Below, one piece after another: positions 8,919 to 18,339 of a stretch of 64,000 bases of DNA. The notes below the pieces were generated by a model, which saw only the letters and a list, made by a program, of their open reading frames with translations, was not told the DNA's origin and searched no databases. A program made the position numbers and the translations under genes. Origin of the DNA: Durusdinium trenchii (lineage: Eukaryota > Sar > Dinophyceae > Suessiales > Symbiodiniaceae); the NCBI GenBank assembly GCA_963970005.1, contig CAXAMN010003714.1, forward strand, positions 1,615 to 65,614. The letters are read 5' to 3'. Numbering within the stretch: position 1 is the stretch's first letter; every line of letters starts with the position of its first letter.

Positions 8919-11178
8919 ACACTGGGTGGTCTCTTCGTGGTCCGGAAGGTCAACGATGTCAACGGGCATCGGAGCGATTGATGTTGAAGCCGAGATCCAT
9001 GGACCGCCTCTGCGGGCGGGGGATCCGCCTTCGGACCCCTGCCGCGGGACGGAGGATGGAGGACCAACGAGGGCAGAGCGTGCGCAGGATGCCCGCTCTT
9101 TTGCTGAAGTAGCAGAGTTTTCAGTCACGGGGTCGCTAAGGAGCGCCCTGTATTCCAGTCAAAGGCAAGACGGGTCTCTTGCTGGGATCTTCCGACGGCT
9201 GGGGGATCCATACCGGGTAGGTGGTGATGGGGTCTTGGAACGGTCCGTGACCCTGGAAACAGGCGAGCAGGTTTGGGTTGTGGTCATCCCTGCTGGGCAG
9301 GCGGCGTCAAATGGTTTGACCTGGCGTAGGGCATGTTTTCAAATGGCGCACAGTGGGGCGCTGGGGGGCCACAAGTCCAGCGACAAGACCTACAAGGTCC
9401 TTGCGCGTACGGTTTGGCGGACCGGAATGCGCGAGGACGTTCAAAAGTGGGTGGATCGTTGCCTTGTTTGCCTCAAGGTGAGGTCTCGACCTCGCAAAGT
9501 CGAAGCAGGAGTCTCGCGGTGTTTTGCCGACCATTGTTGGCAAGAGGTCTCTGTAGATTTTGAAGGGCCTAACCGGGAGGACCGCTGGGGATTCAGGTAT
9601 ACGTTGACCTATTTGGATTGCCTGAGCCATGCGGTGCTTGTGGCACCGGTTCGGTCCCTCTCGCACGCGGAAGTCCGTCGGGCGTTCGGAAAATGTATTT
9701 TTCGAAGCAGAACGCTGCCGACGCTAGTCCGTTCGGACAGAGGGACGGAATTCAAGAATGCGATGATGGCAGAATTCCTCACCCTGCTGAATGTCCAGCA
9801 GAAGTTCAGTACGGCCATGAGACCGTGCGAAATGGGCGCCAACGAGCGGATGCACCAAGAGGTGCAAAAGGTTCTTCATGTGATCCTGCGGGAGCTCGCC
9901 AACGATGAGACCGACGAATGGTCCGAGCTCCTCCCTCTCGTCGAGTACCTTCTCGACAACACTCCAGGGCCTCATGGGTACACGCCCAGAGACTTGGAGC
10001 GGTCCTGGTCCTTAGGCTTGGATCTTGAAAAGGACCTGATTAAGGAGAGCCTTCAGTTTGAACCCGTGAGCGAATGGGCTCGGCGACAGTTTGGGCAGTT
10101 TGTGCAGCTGTCGCGGAAGGTTTCGCGGCATTGGGAGCAAGCCTCAGCAGCCAGAGCTAAGCTAGCGAATCGATATAGGCGCAGCTTGGAGCTCCAGGTC
10201 GGCGACCGTGTTGTTTGGCAAGCTCCAGTGCCCCGGGCAGAGGGGGCGGGGCGCGTCCCTTGGAAGCGTGGTCTGTCCGGACCCTGGGAGGTTGTTTCCG
10301 TTCGTGGTCACCGCCTGCAGCTTCGTTTGGCTGCCGATGCTTCTGCCCGCCCGGTCGATGCTCACGCTGAAGATTGCGTTCTCGTTCCCGGCGACATGGA
10401 TGATGAGCCACGTGCCTCAAGGGATGTTGTTCTTGAGGACGCGTCCGCTGATGAGCCTCTCTCTATCGGGCAGCGGGTCCAAGGAGAGAGAGCTCGGCGT
10501 GAATTCGTCATGCAGCGGCGAGGACGGCAGTTTGTCCTCCGCATCGGTGATGTTGTCGCCTATACGAAGGGACGGAAGATCTGTTCTTTCGGACGTGTGA
10601 CTCAGGTCTCAGTTGAAGAAGGGCTCATTGGAGTCCACCGGTATCGTCCGGTGACTGGCTCGCTTCGCGTGAAGTGGGTCCTCGCCTTCCTGGATGAGGA
10701 TGGTGAAGTTTCTGAGACTGGGACCAGGCCCTGTCTTGAACAGATTCGCTTGAAAGAAGTGGTCTCGATCTCGAGGGATGGGACTCTCGCAGCCAGCACC
10801 AGCCGGAAGCTTGATAAAGCGGGCTACCGCTTGGTGAGCGAGGGCCCTGCGGGAATGCTCCTGGTTCAGGACATTCCGCGGACCGAACCAGTGTCGTGGG
10901 TGCAACTGTTTGCTGGCTTGGTCTACAGCGCCACAGTGGGTGCTGAGCGATGCCCCGGAGAGGCCGGAGTGTTGCGGAAGTGGCTTTTCAGTCAGCGAGC
11001 AACTAAGGTGCATTTCCTGGAGCTGTACTCAGGGCACGGTGGTTTAACTGCTGCTATCCGCCGGATGGGCTACGTGGTGGCCCCCCCTGTGGATCGTCTG
11101 CGCGCTTCACGGGCGAAGGTGGGATCTTGGGCAGAGGGGCGACCGAGATTTGGTCGACCTGCTCATTGCTTGGCTTGA
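8897..11178 (+). CDS. Ty3-type integrase and start of a C5-methyltransferase-like domain
   Basis: The H2C2 zinc-binding motif is clear: MAHSGALGGH, then DRCLVCLK (about 9,343-9,470). The DDE core follows: VSVDFEGP (about 9,555), VRSDRGTEFKN (about 9,733), and ANERMH carrying the Glu (about 9,845). The C-terminal domain holds a GPY/F-like stretch (RGLSGPWEVVSVRGHRLQLR, about 10,270-10,330). After a basic linker the frame enters a Rossmann-type motif, VHFLELYSGHGGLTAAIRR (about 11,008-11,065), the SAM-binding motif I of cytosine-C5 methyltransferases. The domain continues in the next frame from about 11,115. Integrase is certain as a family; activity is inferred from intact motifs. Confidence 0.9.
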
Positions 11179-11563
11179 GCCCTATGCGATCCACTTGGGT
11201 CTCCCATGCGAGGGATACAGCAGGATCGGGAATGGCAGCTTAACGGCGCAGGATGAGGCCATGCTGAAACACGCCGTTGAGGTTTTGCGGAAGCAAAAGG
11301 AAGACGAGCGTGTGGGCACCTTGGAGAACCCGGTTGGGAGTGCTGTGTTCCAGGCGGCGCCATTGGTTGAAGAGATCGGCGCCCTTGATAATCCGAAGCG
11401 ACCGTGGGCCGTTGTCCGGACTGATGGCTGCCAGTACGGCATGGTGTCGCGGGCGGTCAACGATGGGTCTTTAGGCCAGGCGGTCGAAAAGGGGCAGCTA
11501 TGGGTGGCTAACAAAGAGCTTTCAGGGTTTTCTCTCTTCGGTGCAAACGACCGGACGCGCTGA
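11118..11563 (+). CDS. C5-methyltransferase-like domain, second part
   Basis: Continues the SAM-binding domain in a shifted frame (WDLGQRGDRDLVDLL..). Visible motifs in order: HLGLPCEGYSR (position of catalytic motif IV, PC), LENPVGSAVF (motif VI position, ENV in active enzymes), and VVRTDGCQYGM (motif VIII-like QYG). This pattern is expected of a divergent C5-cytosine methyltransferase. Retrotransposon-encoded cytosine methyltransferases have been reported in Symbiodinium, which supports the call. The split frame and divergent ENP make activity uncertain. The frame ends at 11,563 and the next segment resumes in another frame near 11,555. Confidence 0.6.
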
Positions 11564-14500
11564 GCGTCACGGATCACGCTCATCGACCGGTCAGAGGATC
11601 GGTCAAGGTGCCGTGCGAGGACGGAGACACTCATTGGGTTTCCGCCGGAGTCATGAGCAGCTTCTACCCAGTCGCTTGTTGCGACGCCTACGCTCGTGCC
11701 GTGTTTGCCGACGTCCAGTCGAAGGTTATGGAGCGGGTCTTGTGCCCAGAATGTGGCGCTTTTTCGCCCTCCACTTCGACTAGCGGGCCGGGTCTGGGTG
11801 TTCCCGACCTGGTCGCGGTCAAAGAGGACACGACGGCGTCTGAAGACCTTGTGATCCCTCCTCCGGACGTGAATACTAGTGCTGAGCTGACCGCTCGGGA
11901 GCACGAGTTGCTCGAAAAAGAGATCAGTGCCCTCTCGGCGGAGATGGCGCGAAAATGGGACAAACTAGCGACGGAGGAAAAATGGGATGAGGTCAAGGCG
12001 GATTTGAGTGTGTACCGCTTGAGCGGCGAAACCGTCACTTCAGACCCTCGACGAGAGGAAGCTTATAGGAAGGCTGTGGTAGAAGGCCTGGGGTTTGGAT
12101 CCGACGCTGCGGAAAAGCGTTCGAGCCTTTCCGCAGACGACTTGGGCGCGTGTCGGGACGTGCTGTCCCGTAAGGCCGCTGCCTTCTGGTTGGAGGGGAC
12201 GCCACGCACGACTGTCCGGGGCGTGGTGCACGACTGCGTTCCTACGGGGCCTCCGGTCTCTTTGCAGCCGCATTCGCTGAAAGGGGAGAGTGCAGCGTGG
12301 GTTGATGAGCAGTTAGAGGCTGAGGTCCAGAGGGGGCAGCTCATTCGAGGCTCGTCTCCGTGGGGCAGTCCTCCTTTCCCCACCAAGGAGGCACCAACGC
12401 ACAAGCGGCATCGTAAAAGACGGTTGGTGGTCGACTACAGGCGAGTAAACGCCCGGGTGCTGCGGAGCACCTACTACTGCAGGAAAGCTAGCGATGTGCT
12501 GGCGCAGTGTGCTGGGTCCATCTGGTTTTCCTTCGTGGACGCAGTGACTGGGTTTAACCAGATCCAGAACACCAGAAGGGCCATGGAAGTGTTGGCCATC
12601 GTCGCCAGATCGGGCAAGTTCCTGCCGGTCTGTTTGACCTTCGGACCTGTCAACGGCCCGGATGACTTTTGCTATGTCGTCGATCGCGCTTTCGGGCCGG
12701 GCCGCGGCAGGAAAAACCGGTACACTCGTGAATGGGTGGCCTATGTCGATGATCTCACGATCCGGACCGGCCGGGTCGTTGATGGGAGCTTTCGAACCGA
12801 CGCGGAGCACGAAGAGGAAGTGCGGCGTGCGATGCGAGACGCCCCGGTCACAGTAGGACAGCCGGCTCGGGATGCCTTGGAGGCCTTGGGAGTCCAAGCC
12901 GAAGCATTAGGGACAAAAGGGAAGCACGACCCCAAGGTTTCAGACCATAACCATCCCAGTCATCACCAGCGGCCCGAGGGTTGGGTTCGCCCTAGGGTGC
13001 GGGACCTTCTTTGGGTTTGGTCTAGGGGGGTCCCCTGGTTTTGGGTCGGTGGTTTGCTGCCCAGCGGCCTCGGAAGTGGGGAAGGCCGTTTGTTCGTGCA
13101 CTGGAGCAAAGATGCTCTGGACAAACCCGGGAAGCACACAGGCGTGCGATCTGGGACCGACGCAGTCGTCATCACGACTTTGGGACGGCTCAAAGAAGGA
13201 AAGGTGGACATGCGGACAGGGGTAGACGGAGTCATCCTCACGAGCGAGGTTCCCCCGCGGTGTTTTGACCGCATCTCCATGTTTGATGGCGAGACCGGCA
13301 AGGAGGGCGATCTTGTTTGGACGCGCCAGGAAGGCCTGGTGCCCATCGAGCTGCCTACCGGGGACACCGATGAGTCGTCCTCGGAAGATGAAGCTGAGGG
13401 GCGCCAGCGGTCCGGCGCTGCGCCTTCGCAGCCCGGACGCGGCGTCAAGGAAGATTGCGAGGAGCCGGCCGCGCCCGCGGCCGTTGAGTCCAGCCCTCCG
13501 GGCCGCGATCCGGCGCCTGCGGTGTCTCCCGTCAAGGATGAGGTCAGCCCGCCAGAGCAAAGTGCGGCGCCGGCCGCGTCTCCCGTCAAAAGGAGGCCAG
13601 CGGCTAAAATCCCTAAAGGGTATCATGGTGAGCCGCCGAATTTTTGGTGGGCGCACCTCCCAAAGGAGCTATGGCAGAGAGAAGGGTACTGCTTGCTGTG
13701 CAAGACGCGGAAGGGTGTCAGGGGTGGATGCCCCGTTGATGAGGATCACCTGCTCAGTGAGCAGCACATCGAGGAAATGTTCAAGATGGAGGCTCGTTAT
13801 GAAGAACAGCAGCGCCAGCAGGCCAAGGCTGCGCCTCCGCAACCTGAGCGCGAGGCACCTACGCAGCCGGCCCTTCCTGCTGCGGCCAACCCGGTCAAGG
13901 AGGAGGTGGCAGAGCCTTCAGCAGCTTCCTCTAGCGCAGGGCCTTCGGTGAAGTCGGAGGCAGAAGCGCAGGAAGCCAAGCAGGCCGTAGTAGCCTCTCT
14001 GACGCGGACTGGTGGTCTGTCTTCGGACCCCGGTCGCGCAGAATGGCCTGATCGTATGAAGGGCGAAATGTCCAAGGAGGAGCTGCAAGCCATCTGGAGT
14101 AAGGAAGGCCGGACTCGGACGGCGCGGCTTGTCGAGTCACTGCTGGGGGGTGCTGCCGCGGATGAGCTTCGGCACCAGGAAGGTGCCGCAGGCGGTCTCA
14201 GCCAGCTGATGGCTAAGCAGGAAGAGCGGCCAACGGAAGGAGGAGCCGCCAAGCTTGAAGGCAGTCTTCGGATGATCGCCTCAGCGACGACCACAGCTGC
14301 AGTCACCAGGAAGCGTTCAGGACTTCCTGTGGGTGACACAGAGAGTGGGCGCTATGGAGAGGCGGTGACTCGTGCACTGCCCGTAGCAGCAGAGCGCCTG
14401 GAGCTCGCTCATGAGACTCCGCGAGCAAGGATCGTCGGCGCCGCAGAGTCGGATACGCGACTCGACGCCGGGCTCCGTGCAGTTGCCCAAGGGTCCACTG

Positions 14501-14610
14501 ACGTGCATGAGCCGGAAGGTCTTGAAAAAACAAGCGCGGAGCAGGATGAGAGCGGAGGAGCACAGGAAGTCGCTGGCCGCAGAGGCCGCTGCAAGCAGAC
14601 TCGCCAATGA
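11563..14610 (+). CDS. Pol segment: RT fingers and palm (N-terminal half), then a disordered zinc-finger tail
   Basis: After a Cys-containing linker (CPECGAF) and a helical region, the segment matches the first half of Ty3 reverse transcriptase: RGVVHDCVPTGPPV, then SSPWGSPPFPTKE, LVVDYRRVNARV, motif A FSFVDAVTGFNQIQ (about 12,527-12,570), motif B LTFGPVNGPDDF, and motif C YVDDLTIRTGR (about 12,742). The protein does not continue into thumb or RNase H; those lie upstream at 6.3-7.2 kb. From about 12,900 it is proline/glutamate-rich with repeats of the type PAxAVSPVK. One U1-like finger (YCLLC..HLLSEQH, about 13,687-13,770) is present. The start is not defined, because the frame is open from about 11,555 by frameshift. 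Confidence 0.85.
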   Translation, partial: SVTDHAHRPVRGSVKVPCEDGDTHWVSAGVMSSFYPVACCDAYARAVFADVQSKVMERVLCPECGAFSPSTSTSGPGLGVPDLVAVKEDTTASEDLVIPPPDVNTSAELTAREHELLEKEISALSAEMARKWDKLATEEKWDEVKADLSVYRLSGETVTSDPRREEAYRKAVVEGLGFGSDAAEKRSSLSADDLGACRDVLSRKAAAFWLEGTPRTTVRGVVHDCVPTGPPVSLQPHSLKGESAAWVDEQLEAEVQRGQLIRGSSPWGSPPFPTKEAPTHKRHRKRRLVVDYRRVNARVLRSTYYCRKASDVLAQCAGSIWFSFVDAVTGFNQIQNTRRAMEVLAIVARSGKFLPVCLTFGPVNGPDDFCYVVDRAFGPGRGRKNRYTREWVAYVDDLTIRTGRVVDGSFRTDAEHEEEVRRAMRDAPVTVGQPARDALEALGVQAEALGTKGKHDPKVSDHNHPSHHQRPEGWVRPRVRDLLWVWSRGVPWFWVGGLLPSGLGSGEGRLFVHWSKDALDKPGKHTGVRSGTDAVVITTLGRLKEGKVDMRTGVDGVILTSEVPPRCFDRISMFDGETGKEGDLVWTRQEGLVPIELPTGDTDESSSEDEAEGRQRSGAAPSQPGRGVKEDCEEPAAPAAVESSPPGRDPAPAVSPVKDEVSPPEQSAAPAASPVKRRPAAKIPKGYHGEPPNFWWAHLPKELWQREGYCLLCKTRKGVRGGCPVDEDHLLSEQHIEEMFKMEARYEEQQRQQAKAAPPQPEREAPTQPALPAAANPVKEEVAEPSAASSSAGPSVKSEAEAQEAKQAVVASLTRTGGLSSDPGRAEWPDRMKGEMSKEELQAIWSKEGRTRTARLVESLLGGAAADELRHQEGAAGGLSQLMAKQEERPTEGGAAKLEGSLRMIASATTTAAVTRKRSGLPVGDTESGRYGEAVTRALPVAAERLELAHETPRARIVGAAESDTRLDAGLRAVAQGSTDVHEPEGLEKTSAEQDESGGAQEVAGRRGRCKQTRQ

Positions 14611-16687
14611 GGAGCCCGATGACTCCAGGGCCAACGCTCCCCCCCGTCCGCCGGACGACGGCCTTGATGACCTTCCCTACGAGGAAGGCAGCTGGGTTTG
14701 CGGAGCCTGCAAGACGGTCAACGGACCAAAACTGGTCCGTTGCGAGGGCTGGATCAAAGGAGAGCGTTGCGGCGAGCGCTGGGAGTCTATGGCCAGGTAC
14801 GCCAAGAGCGGACCTCCTCGGCGCAGAAGCCCGGACTCTAGGAGGGAGGCCAAGCGGCTTCGGACTGAGACAGTCCTCAGTCAGGTCTTGCAACGGCCTG
14901 ACAGCTGGTGGTGTAGCCGCTGTTGGTCAGGGAACTTATGCTTCCGCAACAGATGCTACAAGTGCTCTGCCATCCGGGAAGAGCCGGATGAGGGGTCGTC
15001 CGACGACGGACACCACCCGAAACCGTCACAGCAGCTGACGGAAGAGATCCAGAAGTTCTTGGCCCAATCGCAGAGACGGGTCAAGAAGAAGCGTGCTGGC
15101 ACAAAGCGCAAGAAGAGTCACAAGAAGCGGAAGCGAATCCGCTCAGGAGGGTCGGCGGTGAAGTCTGCGGTTCGCAGGCTTCGCGCGACCCGGTCAGCGG
15201 TGAAGTCTACGGTTCGTGGACTTCGCGCGACCAGGAAGAAGAGACTGCGGAAGAAGACCAAGCGTCAGGGGTGGGCCTTGTCAAGGAGGGCTCGGAACCG
15301 GCGAGCGCACGCCTTGAACGGCAATGGGTTCAGCTTCGGCAGCAAGGCCACTTTGGTCCTTGCCGCGTTCTTAGCGCCGGTGGTCCGCAGGGTCCAGCTC
15401 GAGATGGAAGAGATCGTGGAGACCGGGTCGGAAGCCTTCCAGGTAGTGATCGCCGAGGGCGGCGAGGAGTTGGCTTCCTTCATCGAGACGGTGTTCTCGA
15501 CAGCTCGATTTGCAATCGTCGGGCTGGTGTTTTGGTGGGTCTCCAGGAAGGTCGCAAACGTGATGATGCACATGGCTCATGGAAACGCGACCCCACGCTT
15601 GGTTCAGTTTGACGGAAACGTCTCCACGTGGGAAGTGAAAGGGACCCGAGGAGTTCATCGAGTCAGGATCGCAGGGAGAGCCCCAGGGTGCGCTTGCAGA
15701 GAGTTTCTGCGCACTGGCACCTGCGACCACGTGGAAGTCACTTTGGCTGCGCACAAAAAGCTGGTTGGGCCGCAAAGTGCGGAGGCTAGCGTGGCGTCAA
15801 CGGCCCTGGCCAGGGGAAAAGCCGCAACTGAGGGGCGATCAGTAGAATCGCTTGGCCTTTCGGCTTGCTTCCAAGGCCTTGTGGAAAAGGCCAAAGGCCT
15901 ACGTTCGGAAGCCCAGCCAGGGTCCAGCGGGGATCAGGGCCAACAGCTGCGAGAGCCAGAGGAAGGCCAGACGCCTGAGTTCGCCGTGCGCAAAGAGCGT
16001 GAAAATAAGCCAAGGCTGGCTTTGGAGGATGTGTCACCGTGGACCGGCGTTGCGCTTTCGCGCGGCGGTCGCGGCTCTCAAGACCAGGAGCTGAACGTGC
16101 AGCTCTTGATCAACAAGGAGTCGCAGGAGGCCATCCTCTCAGCCTTGCAAAGGCTGAAGGGCGGAGAAGTCATCGCCACAGCCTATACGCTAGACCAACC
16201 AGATTTGGTAGAGGGCCTTCTAGTGTTGGGCGGATCAGCCCGGCTGGTGGTGGACAAGGGCCAGAGTCATGGAACGCGCACCAAGCTGCAATTTCAGAGT
16301 TTGCAGCAGCTGGTTCGTGGAGGAGTTCGCGTGCGCGCAGTCTCTGGGTCGCACCTGGCGGCGGTGTACTCCGCCGACAACAGAGACACTTCGAGGATCG
16401 GAAAAGGTCAGCGTGGAATTCAGCATTCCAAAACCTTCGCGATCTCGAAGGATGGCCAGTTCCAGTTGATCATTGGATCTTGCAACTGGACTACGGCGTC
16501 CCGTTCCAATTCCGAAGCTGGTGTCCTCTTGACAGGAAGTTGTGGGCATGGAGTGTACCAGCAGTACACCGAGAACTTCGAGCGGCTTTGGAAGGAAGCT
16601 GTCGTCTTTGACGGGACGCGTGTGGCGGAAGAAGAGCCTCGCAGGAGGGTCTTCGGAAAGCAGAGTGCGCCGACGGAAGAGGACTGA
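14507..16687 (+). CDS. ORF with RanBP2-type and SWIM zinc fingers, hydrophobic segments and PLD-type nuclease domain
   Basis: About 726 codons from the ATG at 14,507 (the frame is open from 14,411). Two RanBP2-like fingers: SWVCGACKTVNGPKL..C..C (about 14,690) and WWCSRCWSGNLCFRNRCYKC (about 14,910). A long Lys/Arg region follows, with two copies of a 14-residue unit (SAVKSAVRRLRATR, SAVKSTVRGLRATR), likely nuclear or RNA binding. Two hydrophobic segments lie near 15,330-15,385 and 15,500-15,545. A SWIM finger (CACREFLRTGTCDH) is at about 15,690. The C-terminus has the PLD signature: HSKTFAI (about 16,423) and IGSCNWTTASRSNSE (about 16,473). PLD-type domains of this size act as nucleases or phosphodiesterases, usually as dimers with one HxK each. 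Its role in the element is unknown. Confidence 0.8.
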   Translation: MSRKVLKKQARSRMRAEEHRKSLAAEAAASRLANEEPDDSRANAPPRPPDDGLDDLPYEEGSWVCGACKTVNGPKLVRCEGWIKGERCGERWESMARYAKSGPPRRRSPDSRREAKRLRTETVLSQVLQRPDSWWCSRCWSGNLCFRNRCYKCSAIREEPDEGSSDDGHHPKPSQQLTEEIQKFLAQSQRRVKKKRAGTKRKKSHKKRKRIRSGGSAVKSAVRRLRATRSAVKSTVRGLRATRKKRLRKKTKRQGWALSRRARNRRAHALNGNGFSFGSKATLVLAAFLAPVVRRVQLEMEEIVETGSEAFQVVIAEGGEELASFIETVFSTARFAIVGLVFWWVSRKVANVMMHMAHGNATPRLVQFDGNVSTWEVKGTRGVHRVRIAGRAPGCACREFLRTGTCDHVEVTLAAHKKLVGPQSAEASVASTALARGKAATEGRSVESLGLSACFQGLVEKAKGLRSEAQPGSSGDQGQQLREPEEGQTPEFAVRKERENKPRLALEDVSPWTGVALSRGGRGSQDQELNVQLLINKESQEAILSALQRLKGGEVIATAYTLDQPDLVEGLLVLGGSARLVVDKGQSHGTRTKLQFQSLQQLVRGGVRVRAVSGSHLAAVYSADNRDTSRIGKGQRGIQHSKTFAISKDGQFQLIIGSCNWTTASRSNSEAGVLLTGSCGHGVYQQYTENFERLWKEAVVFDGTRVAEEEPRRRVFGKQSAPTEED

Positions 16688-16829
16688 ACCCGTCGGAGGA
16701 GCGCAAGCCAGAGCTCGAAGGGAGCCAGGGCTTGCCTTGTGGCGGAGGTTTGCGGTTCGCATCCTCTGCGCGGGCAAGGCTTGGGGATGAGATGGATCCC
16801 ACGGCCGCAGAACCCATCTGAGGGGCGAT

Positions 16830-17062
16830 TGTGAGCCTAAGTAGCCTTGCCCGTAAACATGTTTCTGTGTGTGTGTTTCACTTGTGCATGAACTGTTTTT
16901 GGCTCAAGGGCCAATACTTTTTGGCTCAAGTGAGTGGCTAGGAGTAGTGCAAGTAGCTTCTCAGCTTCACTAGGCCGTTTCACCGTCTCACCAGCGTGAC
17001 TGACCCGCGACCTCGCTCGTGCGAGCAGAAACAGCTGCGCGGCGTTCGTACGCGTGCTCGCA
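16830..17062 (+). repeat. 3' LTR
   Basis: 233 bp, identical by eye to 1,964-2,196. It is followed directly by GTTA, the target duplication, and the resumed GTN microsatellite. Confidence 0.93.
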
Positions 17063-17101
17063 GTTAGTAGTAGTAGTAGTAGTAGTAGCAGTAGCAGTAG
17101 C

Positions 17102-17135
<34 letters not shown>

Positions 17136-17485
17136 TAGTAGTATATAGTAGTAGTATAGTTGTTGTTGTTGTCGTAGTCGTAGTCATGGTATCTTGAAGG
17201 GGTGGTAGTAGTAGTAGTAGCTGTAGTAGTGGTATATGGAAGTGGTGGTAGTGGTAGTGGTAGTGGTAGTGGCAGTAGTAGTCGTAGTAGTCGTAGTAGT
17301 AGTAGTAGTAGGTAGTAGTAGTAGTAGGTAGTAGTAGGTAGTAGTAGGTAGTAGTAGGTAGTAGTAGTTAGTAGTAGGTAGTAGTAGGTAGTAGTAGTAG
17401 CAGCAGTAGTAGTAGTAGGAGTAGCAGTAGCAGTAGCAGTAGTGGTAGGAGGAGCAGCAGCAGCAGGAGTAGTAGTAGTAGTAGT
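17063..17485 (+). repeat. GTN trinucleotide microsatellite, right part
   Basis: Mostly GTA and GCA triplets with short GTAGGTA interruptions. It is the continuation of the tract at 1,450-1,963. No gene. Confidence 0.9.
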
Positions 17486-17665
17486 GGTTTTGGTTTCTGA
17501 ATCGTTTGACTTGGTTTCTGAATCGGCCCATTTGGTTTCTGAATCGGCTCATTTGGTTCCTGAAGCGGACCATTTGGTTTCTGAATCGGAATGCCTTGGT
17601 TTCTGAATCGTAGTTTCTGAATCATCCCTTCTAGATCCTTCTAGTTTCTGAATCGTAGTTTCGTC
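17486..17665 (+). repeat. Short tandem repeat, 'TTTGGTTTCTGAATCGG' type
   Basis: About eight imperfect units of 20-23 bp, each with GGTTTCTGAATCG. From 17,666 to 17,940 I see no gene or repeat. Confidence 0.8.
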
Positions 17666-17940
17666 CGATCCCATTGGGTGTACACAGCATGCAATCAAAA
17701 GAACCAGCCCCAGGAGCAGCATAACAACTGTCTGATCCACATTTCGAACCTACTAGTAAAGGATCGGAAGGGAGTTTTCGAAAAAGAAACTAAGAACTTC
17801 CCGTCTTCGTAATGTCCACGGGCTGAAAGCAAAATATGGCGCCTGGAATCTTAGCTTTGTAGGCAATTATGTAAAGTAGCAACAAAGCTGACCCCGATCA
17901 AAAAGTAATATGTACGTATATACATTAAGCAAGAACTCAC

Positions 17941-18105
17941 CTGGTAAGTTGCGTTCTCTCTGTGATCGCTCGCATGGGTGACTGGTTGCTGCTGGTAGAT
18001 TCCTTCTCGTGATCCGTTCCTTCCACCAGCAAAAATTGTCCAGTGTGTTTGTACGTGTGGGCTTGTTAGAGTCATCGGTGCATGTTGGGGTTCCAATCCG
18101 GGCAA
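17941..18105 (-). CDS. Probable downstream exon, unrecognised
   Basis: An open segment of about 55 codons on the minus strand ends TATQ-type coding at CAG|GTGAGT, a strong splice donor (exon end at 17,941). It is Gln- and His-rich and has no known motif. It lies 3' of the SNF2 exons on the same strand, so it may be part of that gene or of the next one. The 5' edge is not determined. Confidence 0.35.
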
Positions 18106-18339
18106 GTGTTAAATGTAAGTGCCAGCTCCTGCGAGGTCACACAATAAACCAATGCTTCTTGAACCCTGTGTGGTGATACCCTCGAGAGAGGCTCTAGACC
18201 TCTTCAGCAAAGCACCAAAAGCTGAGTGAACTTGCCTGGCCGCCAGTTCTTTTGCCTGTTCAGCTGCCTTGCGGAACAATGTACACGCCGCTCTCCCAAC
18301 GATTACTTACGCAAACATGTTTGGAATGACACTCTGCAA

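Larger units (their letters stand above)
1964..17062 (+). mobile_element. 15.1-kb LTR retrotransposon, Ty3-type domains in permuted order
   Basis: Both ends carry a 233-bp direct repeat starting TGTGAGCC and ending GCTCGCA (TG...CA). The 4 bp before the left LTR and after the right LTR are both GTTA, a target-site duplication in a GTN microsatellite. Inside, all on the plus strand, are Gag, protease, RT C-terminal half with RNase H, integrase, methyltransferase-like domain, RT N-terminal half and a PLD-containing ORF. Integrase H2C2/DDE motifs and RT motifs point to Ty3/gypsy, but the order is not canonical and the length is well above the usual 5-10 kb. Coding is broken by several frameshifts and one in-frame stop, although the LTRs look identical. 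That means a young insertion mobilised in trans, recoding, or assembly indels. Confidence 0.93.
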
